Assembly: GCF_001039355.2 (NCBI RefSeq)
Contig: NW_019776056.1
Span: forward strand, 13,127 to 77,126
Length of the DNA: 64,000 nt
Origin: Lingula anatina
Lineage: Eukaryota > Brachiopoda > Lingulata > Lingulida > Lingulidae
Direction of reading: 5' to 3'
The translations under genes and the position numbers were made by a program. Position 1 is the stretch's first letter. Each line of letters begins with the position of its first letter. Below are positions 11,405 to 26,070 of this stretch, in pieces. Under the pieces are notes generated by a model that searched no databases, had not been told where the DNA came from, and saw nothing but the letters and a program-made list of their open reading frames with translations.

Positions 11405-12169
11405 ACCTATCTTAGGCATGAATGGTGTGATGCCATATACTATAACCTCTAATGTACGATCTGAACAGTTTTAATGTCTGAATGGTGGAGTTTTGCAAAA
11501 TTATGAAGGCCATGCCTAACGGTGTATATTCAATTTAAAAGGTTGGCTAAAATGAGAAGTTATTCGTCGAATGTTTGACAATGTTGTGCCGTGCTGCAAA
11601 GAAAGCTTGTAAGAAAACTGTTCGTATTATACTATGCTTTTTATTCAGATCGTGTGACAGTGTTTTGCTTATAACTATTGCTTAGTTTATTTATTTTGTT
11701 TGGTTTTTGGTGACTTTGGGACTGCCAAGAAAATGCAGAGCGATATGAAAGACAATAAGATGGGTCAGGATTCCAGATTTCTCACGGGAGCACGGCACCC
11801 TTCTAGTGTATGAGAGGCACACTATAGAGAGAATTGTCTGCAGTTTTGGACTCAGAAATCGGTGAAATTGTGCTTTCAAACTTTCTAAAGACTAAAGTTT
11901 AGAATTAGACTGTATAGGGAATAAGCAATTGAAATGTTAAGGTTTATGTAAAATGTATGTAATATGAAGTGGTTTACAATAAAACTGCATAAAGAATTTT
12001 AATTAAAATTAGTGTTTATGTGTTTGCAATTTTGTGCATAATAATCGTTATTTGTGGCGTACAGTGTAGCTATGCAAATTTTTACATTAGAGCACTTGAT
12101 CAGATTTTACGGTGCATTGCCATTTACATGTACCAGGGTATTACATGTACCTCCGCAAAGTAGATCGTT
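11405..12169. other. Non-coding stretch
   Basis: No gene seen. The sequence is AT-rich with AATAAA at 11980 and nearby; it may be the 3' untranslated region of the Patched-like fragment. Confidence 0.4.
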
Positions 12170-12931
12170 TTTGACTCCATTTGTCTGTTAAGAACATAAT
12201 GGGGAAAGTTTGGACAGATTTTAATGAAATTTTCAGAAACTGTCCACAGGGGTACAAAGTAACAAGATACGGTTAGATACAGTTGTAAAAGTTTAAATTA
12301 ACAGTATCAGAAAATTAGGAATAGGTGATAATTATGCAGGTAAATGTTTTTTTAATATTGCAAATAAGCTACAACAGAATTTTTTTTTTTGTGTAATGCC
12401 AACATAAATGCTATATAGATGAATAACACTTAACAGTGCCTCATTATCTTCAAACTCAGTGGGGCTATTAATACCATGTTAATACAGTTAGATTTAAAGT
12501 TTGAATAGCAGCTTTACTGGATTATTTTTTGTTATGTTTTTTTTTTAATTTTTATTTTTCAAACACTGGCATTTTCAAGGTGTGAGTTTTTACTCCCATC
12601 CACCTGAACTACAATTTCTGTATTCTAAATAAGCAGTCGTATTGGTGTTTGTCTTTAAACATCATGTAATATGTTTTTGTGCACTGTCATCATTTTTCAC
12701 ATATTGAGATTTTCATTATGTGTATTTGAAATCTCATGGTCCTGAAACTGTAATCTTATTGACCATATTACCTGTTGTGTATGCTTAAAATTCAGTGTTG
12801 ATTGACTGTGCTGTTATTCCATAATTATTTATTATTGCATCAAAATTGACAAATTAACCTATTTTCTGCATCAGATTCTTTATTTTCTGCTTTTTTCTTG
12901 TACATTTGGCAGCTTTGCTGCCTTGTCTAGT
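12170..12931 (+). mobile_element. Helitron-like (pearl/HINE type) element, 3' portion
   Basis: Blocks from 12310 (GATAATTATGCAGGTAAATG) to 12830 recur at about 58040-58330, and 12760-12950 recurs at 31780-31960. The 3' end carries a perfect hairpin GGCAGCTTTGCTGCC (12908-12922), four bases, then CTAG followed by T (12927-12931). That is the hairpin-CTRR-T ending described for Helitrons. The internal tandem units of the family are absent from this copy. Family membership is inferred from the shared 3' flank. Confidence 0.5.
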
Positions 12932-13057
12932 TATTGTTGTGACCAGATTAAAATATGATAAAAGCTGGTGTTTTGTATACTTAACAGTATTATCACCACC
13001 ACATTTTACCAAAGTTAACAAGCACATTCAGAGTAAGTACCTACTACAGTAGTAGCC

Positions 13058-13301
13058 TAAGATTGGGTTCCCATGCCTAGATGTGGACCGGTCTAACTCC
13101 CTGCTGGGGAGTCTCACTAAATTGCTATCAGCTTAACCAGCTTAAATGTGTCATGCCTACCGAATCAGCTAGGGTAAAGATAATTACTCCCTAACAGCTT
13201 TACTAGGCGTGACAGACATTTAAGCCGGTTAGGTTGATAGTAATTTATTGAGACTCTACAGGGAGTTAGATCAATCCAAATATCTGTGGGAATGGTCCCT
13301 A
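13058..13301. mobile_element. MITE family T, copy 1 (TA-flanked, long inverted repeats)
   Basis: Nearly the whole element is two inverted arms of about 85 bases. The left arm starts TAAGATTGGGTTCCCATG and the right arm, reverse-complemented, starts TTAGGGACCATTCCCACA. Both arms contain a shared block with CTAACTCCCTG, GAGTCTCA and GGCTTAAATGT (AGCTTAAATGT in the left arm). TA borders both ends, as for Tc1/mariner-type MITEs. A sister copy lies at 20121-20329. Confidence 0.75.
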
Positions 13302-13489
13302 AGGCCCCATTCAGAATAGGGGACCAACTAGTCCGAAGTTCAAAAATGGCCGGCCCACTTGAATACTTCCCCACGGGCTATCTATTCAGTGTCTATTAGC
13401 GGTATTAGCGGATTAGACGGCAAGCTTTGTAGTGGGTCGCCATATTTGACCCTCGGACTATTTAGTCTTCTATTCTGAATGGAGCCTTA
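13300..13489. mobile_element. MITE family U (TA-flanked), abutting the previous one
   Basis: Inverted arms of about 48 bases: the left begins TAAGGCCCCATTCAGAATAG and the right, reverse-complemented, TAAGGCTCCATTCAGAATAG. The arms continue in parallel through CTAGTCCGAAGTTCAAAAATGG versus its counterpart. The left TA (13300-13301) is the same dinucleotide that ends the neighbouring MITE, so one inserted at the flanking TA of the other. Confidence 0.8.
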
Positions 13490-15019
13490 GGCTTCAAGTC
13501 CATCAAAGTTTGAATTCATACATGGGGCAACTTTTTTTGTCCTTGAAATTTGGAAATACCATATTTTGGGATAGCATGGTGAGACTAAGGTTATAATTTG
13601 TAGTAAAATGGTTTGAATTACTTCATGGGAATGTAAATATCATTAAGTGATATGTGCAGTGGACTTAATCTGCTACTTGTTACATCTTTATAAGTTAGTG
13701 AAAATTGCCGTTGATTTATTTCTTGTTAAAGTTCCTTCCATATTTTTTGCAATCTCCAAATAATATCAGAACTAATTTTGCATAAAAATATTAATATTCA
13801 CCAGTTATTGATGTTTTAATGTCTTCAAAATAAACATAGTAATGTGGATATTGATTTAATTGATAAGTCTGCGACCTAAAATATTGTTATAACAATAAGT
13901 GCTGGTATTAAAAAAAGTCAGTTGGGTGCTCTTCTCCTGACCTGTTCTCAACCAGTCTGGTGGTTTAGTGTAAAAGACTACTGATATGATATATGCAGCT
14001 TGGGCCTGAGGCACGTTTGTTTGAACAGAGTTCAATATCACAATAGCTTAGTTTGTTTACTATTTCTTTTATGTGGGGGTTTTGCAGCACCTGGGACCTG
14101 AGTGGTACAGCGTGAAATGCTGCATGAGAGTTTCCTTTTTAAAAGAACATGCATTTTTAAATATCACTAAATTTCATTACAGCATCAGCTCTTATGATCA
14201 TTACCATAACATGCAATGCAATCACGTTCATGGAAATAATATAACAAGGAAAATAAAAAGATTATTTTCGTAATTTGGTAAAATCAATTAACAATAGCAA
14301 TTCAACATCTTGTCACTGAAAAGGAATTACATACACCTAGCTAATAGTGCACAAATGGGATTCAGTGAAAAAAATCTTAATAAACATATAAGCTGTGGAC
14401 AGCAAAATTGCCCAGACTCCACCATTTGTTGATCATGGGCATAAAAATTCAAAAACCTTTATGTAACCAAATTGTCAACCAACGAACAAACAAACCATGC
14501 CTTTTTACAGCAAATGGGATTATTTATTTTTTAAACAATAAGTTATTGCTTGGGTTCAAACAAGTGTGTGTGTGTGTGTGTGTGTGTGACTTAATTTTTG
14601 GCAGTTACAACAGGATATTGAAATGCCACAATATTGTTACAGGTCTCACTGAATTATTACAAAAGGAACTTTTCTAATATGGTAAAATCATCAATTCAAT
14701 TATTACTGAAACTTGTGAGATAAAAAAATCACAGTTAAATCCTTTGGAAGTATTGGAAGAAACATAATCCAATCACAAATATGACTGTTTATGCTTTCTA
14801 TTACATTTAGCCTTAGCCATTATATAGCTTCATCACTTGCTCAACTAATACAAAAGAAAAATAATGAAAAAGCAACAAAGTATTTTCAAGATATAAACCA
14901 AAAAATGAAAGTTGTACAAAAATGAAAACTGCAGCTTTATATTTTAATGGCATTTACAAGCTTGCATAGTGGAAAAAGCAATAAATGTAAAAAACAGTAC
15001 AGTAGTCATCTGATCACAG
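13490..15019. other. Non-coding stretch with a (TG)n run at 14564-14588
   Basis: No gene seen. The stretch is AT-rich and contains a perfect TG microsatellite. The part next to 15020 is likely the 3' untranslated region of the CapA-family gene on the minus strand. Confidence 0.5.
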
Positions 15020-16162
15020 CTACTTATCATCATCATGCAACAAAAGATGGAGCTCATTTCCAGTTCTCTTCACCCCTCCTCCTAGTTTCTTACACTCCAT
15101 GTGCATAGTTTCATGTAACCACTTGACCCCCTCCTCCTCAGCTCTCCTCACGCACATCTTTTTGGTCATGGTGGGAACCATCAGCAGGTTGACAAGGTCG
15201 CCTGTTTCTGGGTCAAGGTCAACCAAGTACATCAGACTCAGCTCAGATCGATATGGTACATGGTCAGGATGAAAAATCCCTTCATAATCGTTGAGAAAGT
15301 CTCCACAGCCATAAATGATCAGTTTTCCTTTGTAGACCTCCACCCCTTTCACATGATGAGAAGAGTGCCCGTGGATGACATCTACACCTGCGCTGTCAAT
15401 AGCACTGTGGGCAAAGCGCTGAAACATGTCTGGGACTTTAAAACCCCAGTTTCCACCCCAGTGGATAGAAAGGATGACAATGTCTCCAGGCTTTTTTGCT
15501 TTTTTAACTTGCTGGGACAGCTCATGAACTGTATGCGACAGCTGGTCAATGTTAAGGATATTTACCCCAGATTTGCCCTTCCTTGCCTGCCACTCATCAA
15601 AAACTCCACTCGACCTATGACCTCCTGCAAAGATGAGCACCCTGCCTTTGTTGGGAAGGTCAAACACAGCTGGTTGTTGTGCTTCTGAGATGTCCTTGCC
15701 AGCACCCACATAGGTAATGTTAGCACTCCTCAGGGTGGACAGTGTTTCCTCCAGCCCAGGGTATCCCCAGTCCAGGACATGGTTATTACTGAGCACACAA
15801 CAGTCTATTTTGGCTTCTTTCAAAGTCTCCACATTACCAGGATGCATACGATAGTTGATACCCTTTCCAAGCCAGGGAGTCTCACTGGTTGTAATGGAAG
15901 TTTCTAAGTTTATCAGCCTTATATCTGGCTTCTTCTCCTCCAGGATTTCCAGGGCGTCTCCCCATACATATCTCATTCCTCGCTCAGTTGGTAAAGCCCC
16001 ACTCTGATCCACAGACAACTTAACATAATCTCTGGCATCTGTTACATAGCCTTCATACAGCTTAGGGTCGCAATGATGAGGCAATATCATGTCTATTCCT
16101 CTTCCAAGCATCACGTCTCCGACCATGAACACCCGAATAAGTTTCTCAGGATTTGCCATCAT
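15020..16162 (-). CDS. CapA/PGA_cap-domain protein (poly-gamma-glutamate synthesis CapA-like)
   Basis: An uninterrupted 380-residue frame carries the CapA signature, a calcineurin-like metallophosphoesterase fold: GDVMLGR at residues 15-21, NLETS at 85-89, SNNHVLDWG at 125-133, SIHWGGN at 232-238, GHSSHH at 265-270 and YGCGDFLNDYEG at 284-295. The Asp, Asn and His residues expected to bind metal are present. The open frame extends upstream, but TTTATTCCAG just before GTACCAAAATGATG is a good splice acceptor. I therefore start at the first ATG of the exon and infer a 5' untranslated intron. In bacteria CapA belongs to poly-gamma-glutamate capsule machinery. Stand-alone animal homologues exist but I know of no assigned function. 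No signal peptide or membrane segment is visible, unlike membrane-anchored bacterial CapA, so a soluble cytosolic enzyme is likely. The partner genes capB and capC are absent. Confidence 0.9.
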   Translation of the reverse strand: MMANPEKLIRVFMVGDVMLGRGIDMILPHHCDPKLYEGYVTDARDYVKLSVDQSGALPTERGMRYVWGDALEILEEKKPDIRLINLETSITTSETPWLGKGINYRMHPGNVETLKEAKIDCCVLSNNHVLDWGYPGLEETLSTLRSANITYVGAGKDISEAQQPAVFDLPNKGRVLIFAGGHRSSGVFDEWQARKGKSGVNILNIDQLSHTVHELSQQVKKAKKPGDIVILSIHWGGNWGFKVPDMFQRFAHSAIDSAGVDVIHGHSSHHVKGVEVYKGKLIIYGCGDFLNDYEGIFHPDHVPYRSELSLMYLVDLDPETGDLVNLLMVPTMTKKMCVRRAEEEGVKWLHETMHMECKKLGGGVKRTGNELHLLLHDDDK

Positions 16163-17709
16163 TTTGGTACCTGGAATAAATATTACAGTTTCAGTTGTCA
16201 ATTGATTGTTTATTGATAAACACAGCTGTCAAATAATCACTATGGTTTATAGATAACTGAGACATTCAAAAGACTAATAATTAAAAGTAAACAATCAATG
16301 GGTGACTGTATTAGTATGACCAATACAAGTTTCAAATCCTTCTTGGCATAAGACATGATATGTGAAAAAAGTATTAAGATTGACTCTACTTATTTTAGGA
16401 GATGATATTCATGTTTGCCTCTGTTGCCATACTTGCTCATGGTACCCTTACCAGCGGTAACTGCATGAGGCAATATTCATGTAGGAGTGGGAGTGCAGTT
16501 TGAAAAATTTTGTCGCTACCCTCAATAAATGACAATTCTGGAAATGTTGTGCTCACTACCTGTAGTAGGTGATGGGCGATTCTAAATTTCCATTTTCTTA
16601 CTGATAGGGCTATTGCGACCTGCAGACTAGACTACTACTGTTTTTAAGTAGTTTATTTGTGTTGAGCACAAACCTGCAGTATTACTGTTCGGGTTCCAAG
16701 AACCGCTCTTAGTAGAAAAGAGTGATGCAAGGAAACGAGTCACACCAGAAGCCAGCAGGTATGGGTGGAGACGTCTAGGATCAAACATGGAACAGCATCG
16801 ATCTGATGCTTTAACTACGCATTTACAGGTTCCATGACCGATTTCATCTTCACGGCCTTTCACCTTAGCGTACGTTGCTAGTCCAAGTCTGTATTTATAT
16901 TTTTTCTGTTTTAGGCTGACACCGTATTTTCCAATCGTTTGTATTAATTAGTATTTTTTAACTTAATATATATTTTTAACTTAAATTTATTCTTTTTTAT
17001 TTTGCTTGTATAGAATTTGTATTCGCCAAAAACATCAGTCTTCTACCCATTTTATGAAACTGTTTCTCCTTGAATCTGCTGATTGGATTCATGTTAAAGG
17101 TTTACCAAAACGAGGCCGAAGAAGATTGTGCGTCGTCTACAAGAGAAATCCATCTCAAGAAATTTGCGAAAATAGTAACTTGAAGGTAAAAAATGAAATT
17201 TTGATAAACTTTATATTTAAGATGCTTTCATTAAAGTAATGAGAAAAGTATCTTTCGTTTGACCTGACTGGAAGAATTAGCACACATGGTATTTAGATCT
17301 ACGATTATTTTACGCAGTGACAAACTTCACTTCCTTGATTCAAGGCTTGAACAAACTGGTACCTACAAAGAAGTGGTAGAATCTCTCTATCTAGGAATTG
17401 CAACATGCTGATTCCGATTAGGTTGAGTTATATACAGGGGTACTAATTTTTTTGGGCACTGACAATTCCACATTCAGATGTTAGCACAAATAACACAACA
17501 CCTGGTTTTTATATAAAAAAAAATAAAAAATAAAAAATAAATAAATAAATAAATAAATGTAAATAGGAATTCAAGACGCTGGTAGTATGTACTGATGGAA
17601 ATACCCCAAAAGAGGTTACACATACACGATGTAACAAAGTCTCATTTTACAGAAGGAAAATTAAAAGAATAAAAATTACAGGTCCTTCAAAGGCTATCCA
17701 TTGTTGACC
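16163..17709. other. Intergenic stretch between divergent CapA-like and LITAF-like genes
   Basis: It should hold the 5' exons and promoters of both neighbours, but I cannot fix a start. It contains a SINE-like element (about 16690-16850) and an A/T-rich (AAAT)n run at 17514-17559. A plus-strand frame at 17006-17239 has no recognisable content. Confidence 0.4.
16690..16850 (-). mobile_element. tRNA-derived SINE-like sequence
   Basis: On the minus strand an A-box-like GCGTAGTTAAAGC is followed by an anticodon-like hairpin GCATC-AGATC-GATGC. A B-box-like TGTTTGATCCT and an unrelated body downstream come next. The order and spacing fit a tRNA-derived head. The acceptor stem is not paired, so it is not called as a tRNA gene. 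Confidence 0.45.
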
Positions 17710-18729
17710 ATGTCAGAAAAACAAAATTATGGGACAAATGCCCCAGCCTCTGGAAACTACCCTGCAGAGCCGCCTCCCCAGTATGAGCCTCCTAAGGGGG
17801 CAGGATACCCACCCCAGCAGGATGGATATGCAGGATATCAGCAGGGGACTTATCCACCACAAGCTGGTAAGAGAAAGCTACTGGTAACAATTTCATATCT
17901 TTGAAATGACTCATTTAAAATGCATTTATTCCATCACCCTGAGACTTTTTGGTTTATCGTCATGCCAGTCAGTCTATTTAGAATTATTTAACGAATATTT
18001 ATATATGCATTCTAGCATTTATCCAGTCAATCCATTGATATCCAGGTTCAAGCATGATATTTATATTGCTTTGGTAGTCTTAAGTCTTATGGTGAAAGGA
18101 AGATATTTAGTACCTGCTACTATAAGCAATTATGATATACTAGTACTGCAGATATATAGATATACAACTCTTTTTCAGCTCCAGTGGTGGCCCAGCCAAC
18201 AACTGTGGTATATGTGAATGCGCCTGCATTTGGGCCCAATTCCAAGCAGATGCAGTGTCCATATTGCCAGGCACATGTCACTACTTCAGTGGAATATTAT
18301 TCTGGAGGGGCTACCTGGCTGGTTGCTGGAATTACCCTTTTTGTTGGGTAGGTTCTTTAAAGATCTGACTTTGTCTTGTAAGCTTGCCTATCATTTAATT
18401 TAACATTTTGTATGGTGCAGAATTGGCTTATGATAATTGAAAAAAAAAAGTTAAATAGAATAAAAACTAAGTGGAAATACATTATAACTGATTTTGAGAG
18501 AGATGTTTGATGCAACAGCTGGGTGTATATCTTATTAATTGATACATATCAAGGCAAACTATAATCATTACATTATTTATTTATCTCTGTACTTAATATA
18601 TTTTTGTTCATTTATTTAAGATGCTGGCTTGGGTGTTGTTTGATCCCATTCTGCATACAAGATTTAAAGGATGCACGTCACTTTTGTCCAAACTGCAACC
18701 GCACCCTTGGTACATACCACAGAATGTAG
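17710..18729 (+). CDS. LITAF/PIG7-like (LPS-induced TNF-alpha factor domain) protein, paralogue 1
   Basis: There are three coding exons: 17710-17866, 18179-18347 and 18621-18729, with GT-AG borders and phases 1 and 2. The product is 144 residues. The N-terminus is Pro/Gly/Gln/Tyr-rich with a PPPQY (WW-domain-binding) motif near 21-25. The LITAF domain follows, with CPYC at 79-82, a hydrophobic stretch containing TWLVAGITLFVG and [11 protein letters not shown] that dips into the membrane, and CPNC at 131-134 followed by GTYH. The two CxxC halves are expected to bind one zinc ion. LITAF-domain proteins sit on the cytosolic face of late endosomes and lysosomes and recruit NEDD4-type ligases and ESCRT factors. 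I chose the ATG at 17710, the first one before the conserved N-terminus. A paralogue lies on the opposite strand at 23898-26070. Confidence 0.92.
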
Positions 18730-21700
18730 ATGATGATCAGCATTTTGCTTTAAACACAGGGTTAATTACCTTCAAAGAATTTTCTATAAAAAATGGTCTC
18801 TCTTAATTGCACTGTCAGTTTTCTCAAAATAACTTGTAATTGAAGGCCTTATTAATATTGTAGCTGCTGTGGATTGATTCAAAGGTATAGCGTTATCCAC
18901 ACAGAGTTATCCACATAGCCATCAAAGAAATTTGATATTAGTACATGTATTGGTTCATAATCTTTGACACCCTTTATTGTATGAACAGTCGCAATTCAGA
19001 TAGGTGCTGAAATATATTTAATCTGAATGATGTGTTATAATATGAAACATTTCTTTATAGGGACTCTGTGTGGGTTAATTGTGTTAGAAAATACGAATAA
19101 CTTACAGAATTCAAGGGCCTAATTCAATTTTCTAGTAGATACAGACCATCTCTCTTTAGAGTTCCAGACTTACAACTTTCCTACAAATATGCATTTTTAA
19201 GACCACAAAATTCTTTATGTGGCTTATGCTGCGTGAACAATTCTATGCATTTTCACTTTACTTAAAGGGTCACTCTATGCGAATTTCCTTGCCAAAAATG
19301 AATTTTCCAGGGTAAAGAGCAATTTTTCTCCTAATCAGGAATAAACGCTTGCTCTGTACTTGCACTTGGATTCGCTGTTCTATTCCAATTTTAATTTAAT
19401 ACTCAAGTTTAATATTATAAATGACATCTGCTGTCATGCACATTGCCTCATTTTCACACAAGAAAATGTTTTGTATTGTTGCCCTGTGCCTGTATAATGC
19501 AGACGTTGCAAGCTGGCAATGTCTACCCAAGGAGTCTGAGAAGATAATTATACACTCCAGTTCAACTTTTATTTAAAAGGTTTTATTGTCTCTGGAATGT
19601 GCATTGGGAAATACAAGAAGCTTTACAGGAAGAATATGACTGTGGGACGTTTTCAAATGCTTGGAGACAACCTCCAACAATTCATTTTTGGCAGGCAAAT
19701 CCCAAAGGGTGGTCCTTTAAATATGTAAGTTGTTACGTTGTTGGATGGTGGTGCAGCATGCCTTTAGACATAGTGCTAGAATATCTCTAAAAGAAAAAAG
19801 GGAAGAGTTATGATGGCAATCCGATGTATTGAAATCCAGATTTGTGTTGATCTTATTTTTATAGAAGGTCCCATTGATGTCATGCACAGAGGAGGTAAGT
19901 GCAAGATTACAAGAGTTGGTAATGGATATACTGACAAAATGAGTTGACCTTATAATTATACATATATTCAACACTGATAAATATTTAACTTCTGTGATAT
20001 TTGTTAGAATTCTTCACCAAAGGCTGTTCACTAAATATGGAAAATTTAACTTTTTGTTAAAATTGCATTTTCAAATACTGGGTTAAAGTTGAATTAAGTT
20101 GAATTAACATGTTATATTGCTAAGACCCCATTCCCAGAGATTAGATCGATCCGACTAGATCTGGGGGTTCACGCTAAATAGCTGTCAGCCGAGCGGGCAT
20201 GAAAGTTAAATTACCCCCTTACAGCTTGTAGTAGGCGGGACGGATATTTCAGCCTGATTATCTGACAGTAATCTAGTGAGACTCCCCACGGGGATAGATC
20301 GCTCTAAAATCTATGGGAATGCGCCCTTAACGTAAAATGTGTAGAATATTTAAGATGTTGCCAGGTGGCCTTTTCCCTCTCATGCATTTGATCATTTGTG
20401 TTCTGTTTAGTTGAGTAAAAATATACAATTGACCAAATAACAAAATCCTTTGCATCATCTGTGATAAATTATCTAATAGTCTTCATTTCAGTACTGTTAT
20501 TTTATTGTTACTGTCAGGAGAAAGATAATATATTTTTTGACTTGCGAGCTCCTGTAATAATTCCAGTTAAGGCAACATTTTTTTTACACTGGACCAAGTA
20601 TAATGTTCATGTCACTAATGCCAAGTTTATACATCTTAGTATTGTTTAATTGAAGAGAGGAAACAGTTACCCTATGATTTCACATATATTTAGGGATAAT
20701 TTTGTATGTCTGTGATAACAATATGGCACAATATGATTTATTCTTTTCTTGTAAGTCTTCCATTATGTTACAAATAAACTGGATTTTAAAAATCCCTTTG
20801 TGTTATGATAATCTGTAAATAGTTTAGTTGTTAGAAACCTAAGAGATGACATTTGCATAGAATACTTCTTATTGGTGATCCTCTCCACTAACTGCAAAAT
20901 GGTCTTTTTAGTAAATATCCCTTTTTAGTATTTTAAAATTAGAAAAAAAACTCTGCTTTATGTTTAATTATAGAAAATGAAACATGAAAGTGTGGGTTGC
21001 CAAGAGTGCTCACTGTTGCAAGACTTCATGTACAGTAATTATGCTTAATGTGCAACACCTGTCAAGTCAACATAGTTCAAGATGGCAAGATTGACTGGCT
21101 CTCAGTGGCCTAAATAAGATTGCTTGTATGTTCCTATGCACATTACTTTTTTGCTGATAGGCCTAAGTGTCACTTTATTTTTAACATCATGGCTTTACTT
21201 CAGAAAAGCAAGGTTCCAAATGCATTTGAATATCAAATAAATGGGCTTGCTCTCATATTCAGATGCTTTTAATGTGCAGATTAAGTCATTGGGCTACATC
21301 CAAAGCTGTGATAGTTACTAAGGACCTGTTCATGGTTTAGCAAAAAGATTAAATGTTACATGATTCAATTGAAATCTCACCCAAAAAACACTGGAGACGG
21401 CCTTAGGGATGTTGGACATGTTCCTTCACAAAAACGGTCCAATTTACCAATGCCTAGGTGGCAGGTTTCTGCATTTTTGATGTCAGACAGACCTTTTTCA
21501 CTTTTATGCTCAAATGATATTGAACAACTCATACCCTTAAATGTTGCTTGTGTTATGCACATTCCCCCTTCAGGCACTCAACCTCAATTATGACCCAGTC
21601 TTGTGTTTGTATACTGCAATTTCAAATCTTCCTGGGAGAAAAAAAAAAGTCTCACTTTATGACAAGAAAGTTTGGATGTTTTTTTTTCCGAAATAAATAC

Positions 21701-23897
21701 TATTTTTATATAATTGGCATAGAATATAGTGTTATATTAGGGGATTTATGTGATAAAACTAAATACCGACTTTCCTGACATAATCAAAAGCCGCATTATC
21801 TACCTGTGACGTCCCTGCCCCATTGTTGCATAATGTTGCAAGCATCCACCTAAGTGGATACCACTTTATTGAGGTCAGCAAAACAACATTCTGACCTCAG
21901 CCACAGTTGATAATTGTATAATATCACATGCAGATAACAATCAGGCAAGGCAGCAAACAATAGCTCAAACATTCATTTATTCTATAAGTATTATTTCTTT
22001 TTAAGTAAATACATGAATAGATAAAACATTCACACTTATGTGTTGCACTTTTGGAACCTCTAAAAGCTACACAATGATGTCAATAAAAATCCATTTACAA
22101 ATAACTAATATTGAGAAGTAAACAAATGCTAAAGATCATTAATCCAAATTTGTTCATTTCAATTGTTCTGTAAAAAATATATAAAGGAAATGTGGCCCAT
22201 TTTCACAAAATTTAATTAGCCTCCAAGTTTCAGTCAATGTGCAGTAAATTATTTAATCTTAAAATACAATCCATACCAATATAATGTATAACTGAGAAGG
22301 TACATAAAAAATGACAACACCAGGAAGTTCCAAAACACTACCTGATAAGATCTAGGTACTTCCACCAGAGAGTTCTTGGATAGCATACTTATATTTACTA
22401 CAGTAATAATCAAATAACTTATTATTTGATTAAATTTTTATATTATTTGATTTGCATGTACAACAGTCTAGATAGACCACATACAATGTTAACACAGTTG
22501 ATGACACTTTCAGCCTATCCTGTACAAATGTGTGTCAAAGGCAGTCTATTTAATGATGAAACCAAAACATGCAGCCCACAACATATATTACATTACAAGA
22601 GAAAATTTCAAGGCAAAGTCTATTACCCATAGTTTTTTTCTACTGAACTTCCATTTTCACACCCACAAACTGCCCTGACAACACTATTTGTAATAATACG
22701 ATGCTGAAATGATTTTCCACAGGACATGTAAAAATATTTTTATCTTGGTTTAAAAACGAATTACCACGGACCCCTTGCTTATGATAATTCTTTGTCAAAT
22801 GACAAATTGAAAGACTACAGCAACAGCACTTTCCTGGAGGGGTAAATATTAATGTCAATTCTAAATACTCTTAGTGACAATTTTGTAAAAGCTTTAAAAC
22901 TGGAATGGAATGTTTCTATTACCCCCTTTTTCTCAAACCTATGCAATGCCAGTTGGTTTTGCCCTGTCATAATTTTCTTGGTTTATAGCTGCATGTAAGC
23001 AAAAAAAAAACAAAGCCTCTAGAACAAGCATTACAAGTGACTCTGTAAATGTATCAAGACCATTGCAAATCAGACCCATATCGATGACCAAATAAATTTT
23101 CAAAATGCCATATGCAAGTTATTAGTAAGATGTTCCTTTCTAGCAAGCTTGTCTTTCCTTTTTCAGTTTGCCTCTTGCATAATAATAATTATAATATTAT
23201 AAATATAATATTTACATGAAGGGAGGTACAACAGACTCTTAAATAGTTATATAGATCCTTATCATCACCATGGACAGATGTCATAATCATTCTAAACATT
23301 TCAAATTCTACAGAAAATATTTACATAAGCTTCTGCTTACTTCCCAGGAGCCCTAATCAGTCTGATGAAAAATGATAACTGTTTATAGTATAGTGGTGTA
23401 TGACAACTGAAATCTACCCATGCCCACATTTTTATGGGTTTCAGGATGAAGACTGCTCCTTTTACAACATTTCCCTAACTCCACCTTCATAGCTTAAAAA
23501 TTAGGTGTAGAAAATGAAAAATTTTGATTGATTTATTATATTTAAAAGTTTCATAGTGTAGGATTTTTGGTTCATCATGAAGTGTTAAATGTTTTTTTAC
23601 ATTAATTCATTGCATTTATCTGCTAAATATGACCAAAGAGTATAACATGTCCTCTGATAAGTTCAACAAGTAATTTATGTATTTCAGGTGTGTTTCAAAT
23701 CCTACACTTTGTCACTTAAAAACAACACAAAGGTCTGCTTCATAAAAGTGATAATTTTATAAATCCTTTATATCATATGGCATATGCAACTGACAGGTGA
23801 TGAGTAGCACAGAGGGGTTTTGTTTAGATCATATACAAGAAGGCTACAAGGATTTCCATTTTCCTTTTGGTATTTGGCTGTCTGTAGGTCTTGTTGT
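18730..23897. other. Intergenic stretch between two convergent LITAF-like genes
   Basis: Expected to carry the two 3' untranslated regions. I see no coding exon; open frames are short and lack recognisable domains. It includes a TA-flanked MITE (20121-20329). The composition is otherwise AT-rich. Confidence 0.5.
20121..20329. mobile_element. MITE family T, copy 2 (TA-flanked)
   Basis: The left end is TAAGACCCCATTCCCAGAGA and the right end, reverse-complemented, is TTAAGGGCGCATTCCCATAG. It shares the internal GAGACTCC, GACAGTAAT and TAGATCG blocks with the copy at 13058-13301, and TA flanks both ends. The arms are more diverged than those of copy 1. Confidence 0.7.

Positions 23898-26070
<2,173 letters not shown>

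Noticed and set aside
15260-15688. A 142-codon plus-strand frame
   Set aside because: It is antisense to the CapA-like gene, whose motifs fix the minus strand as coding.
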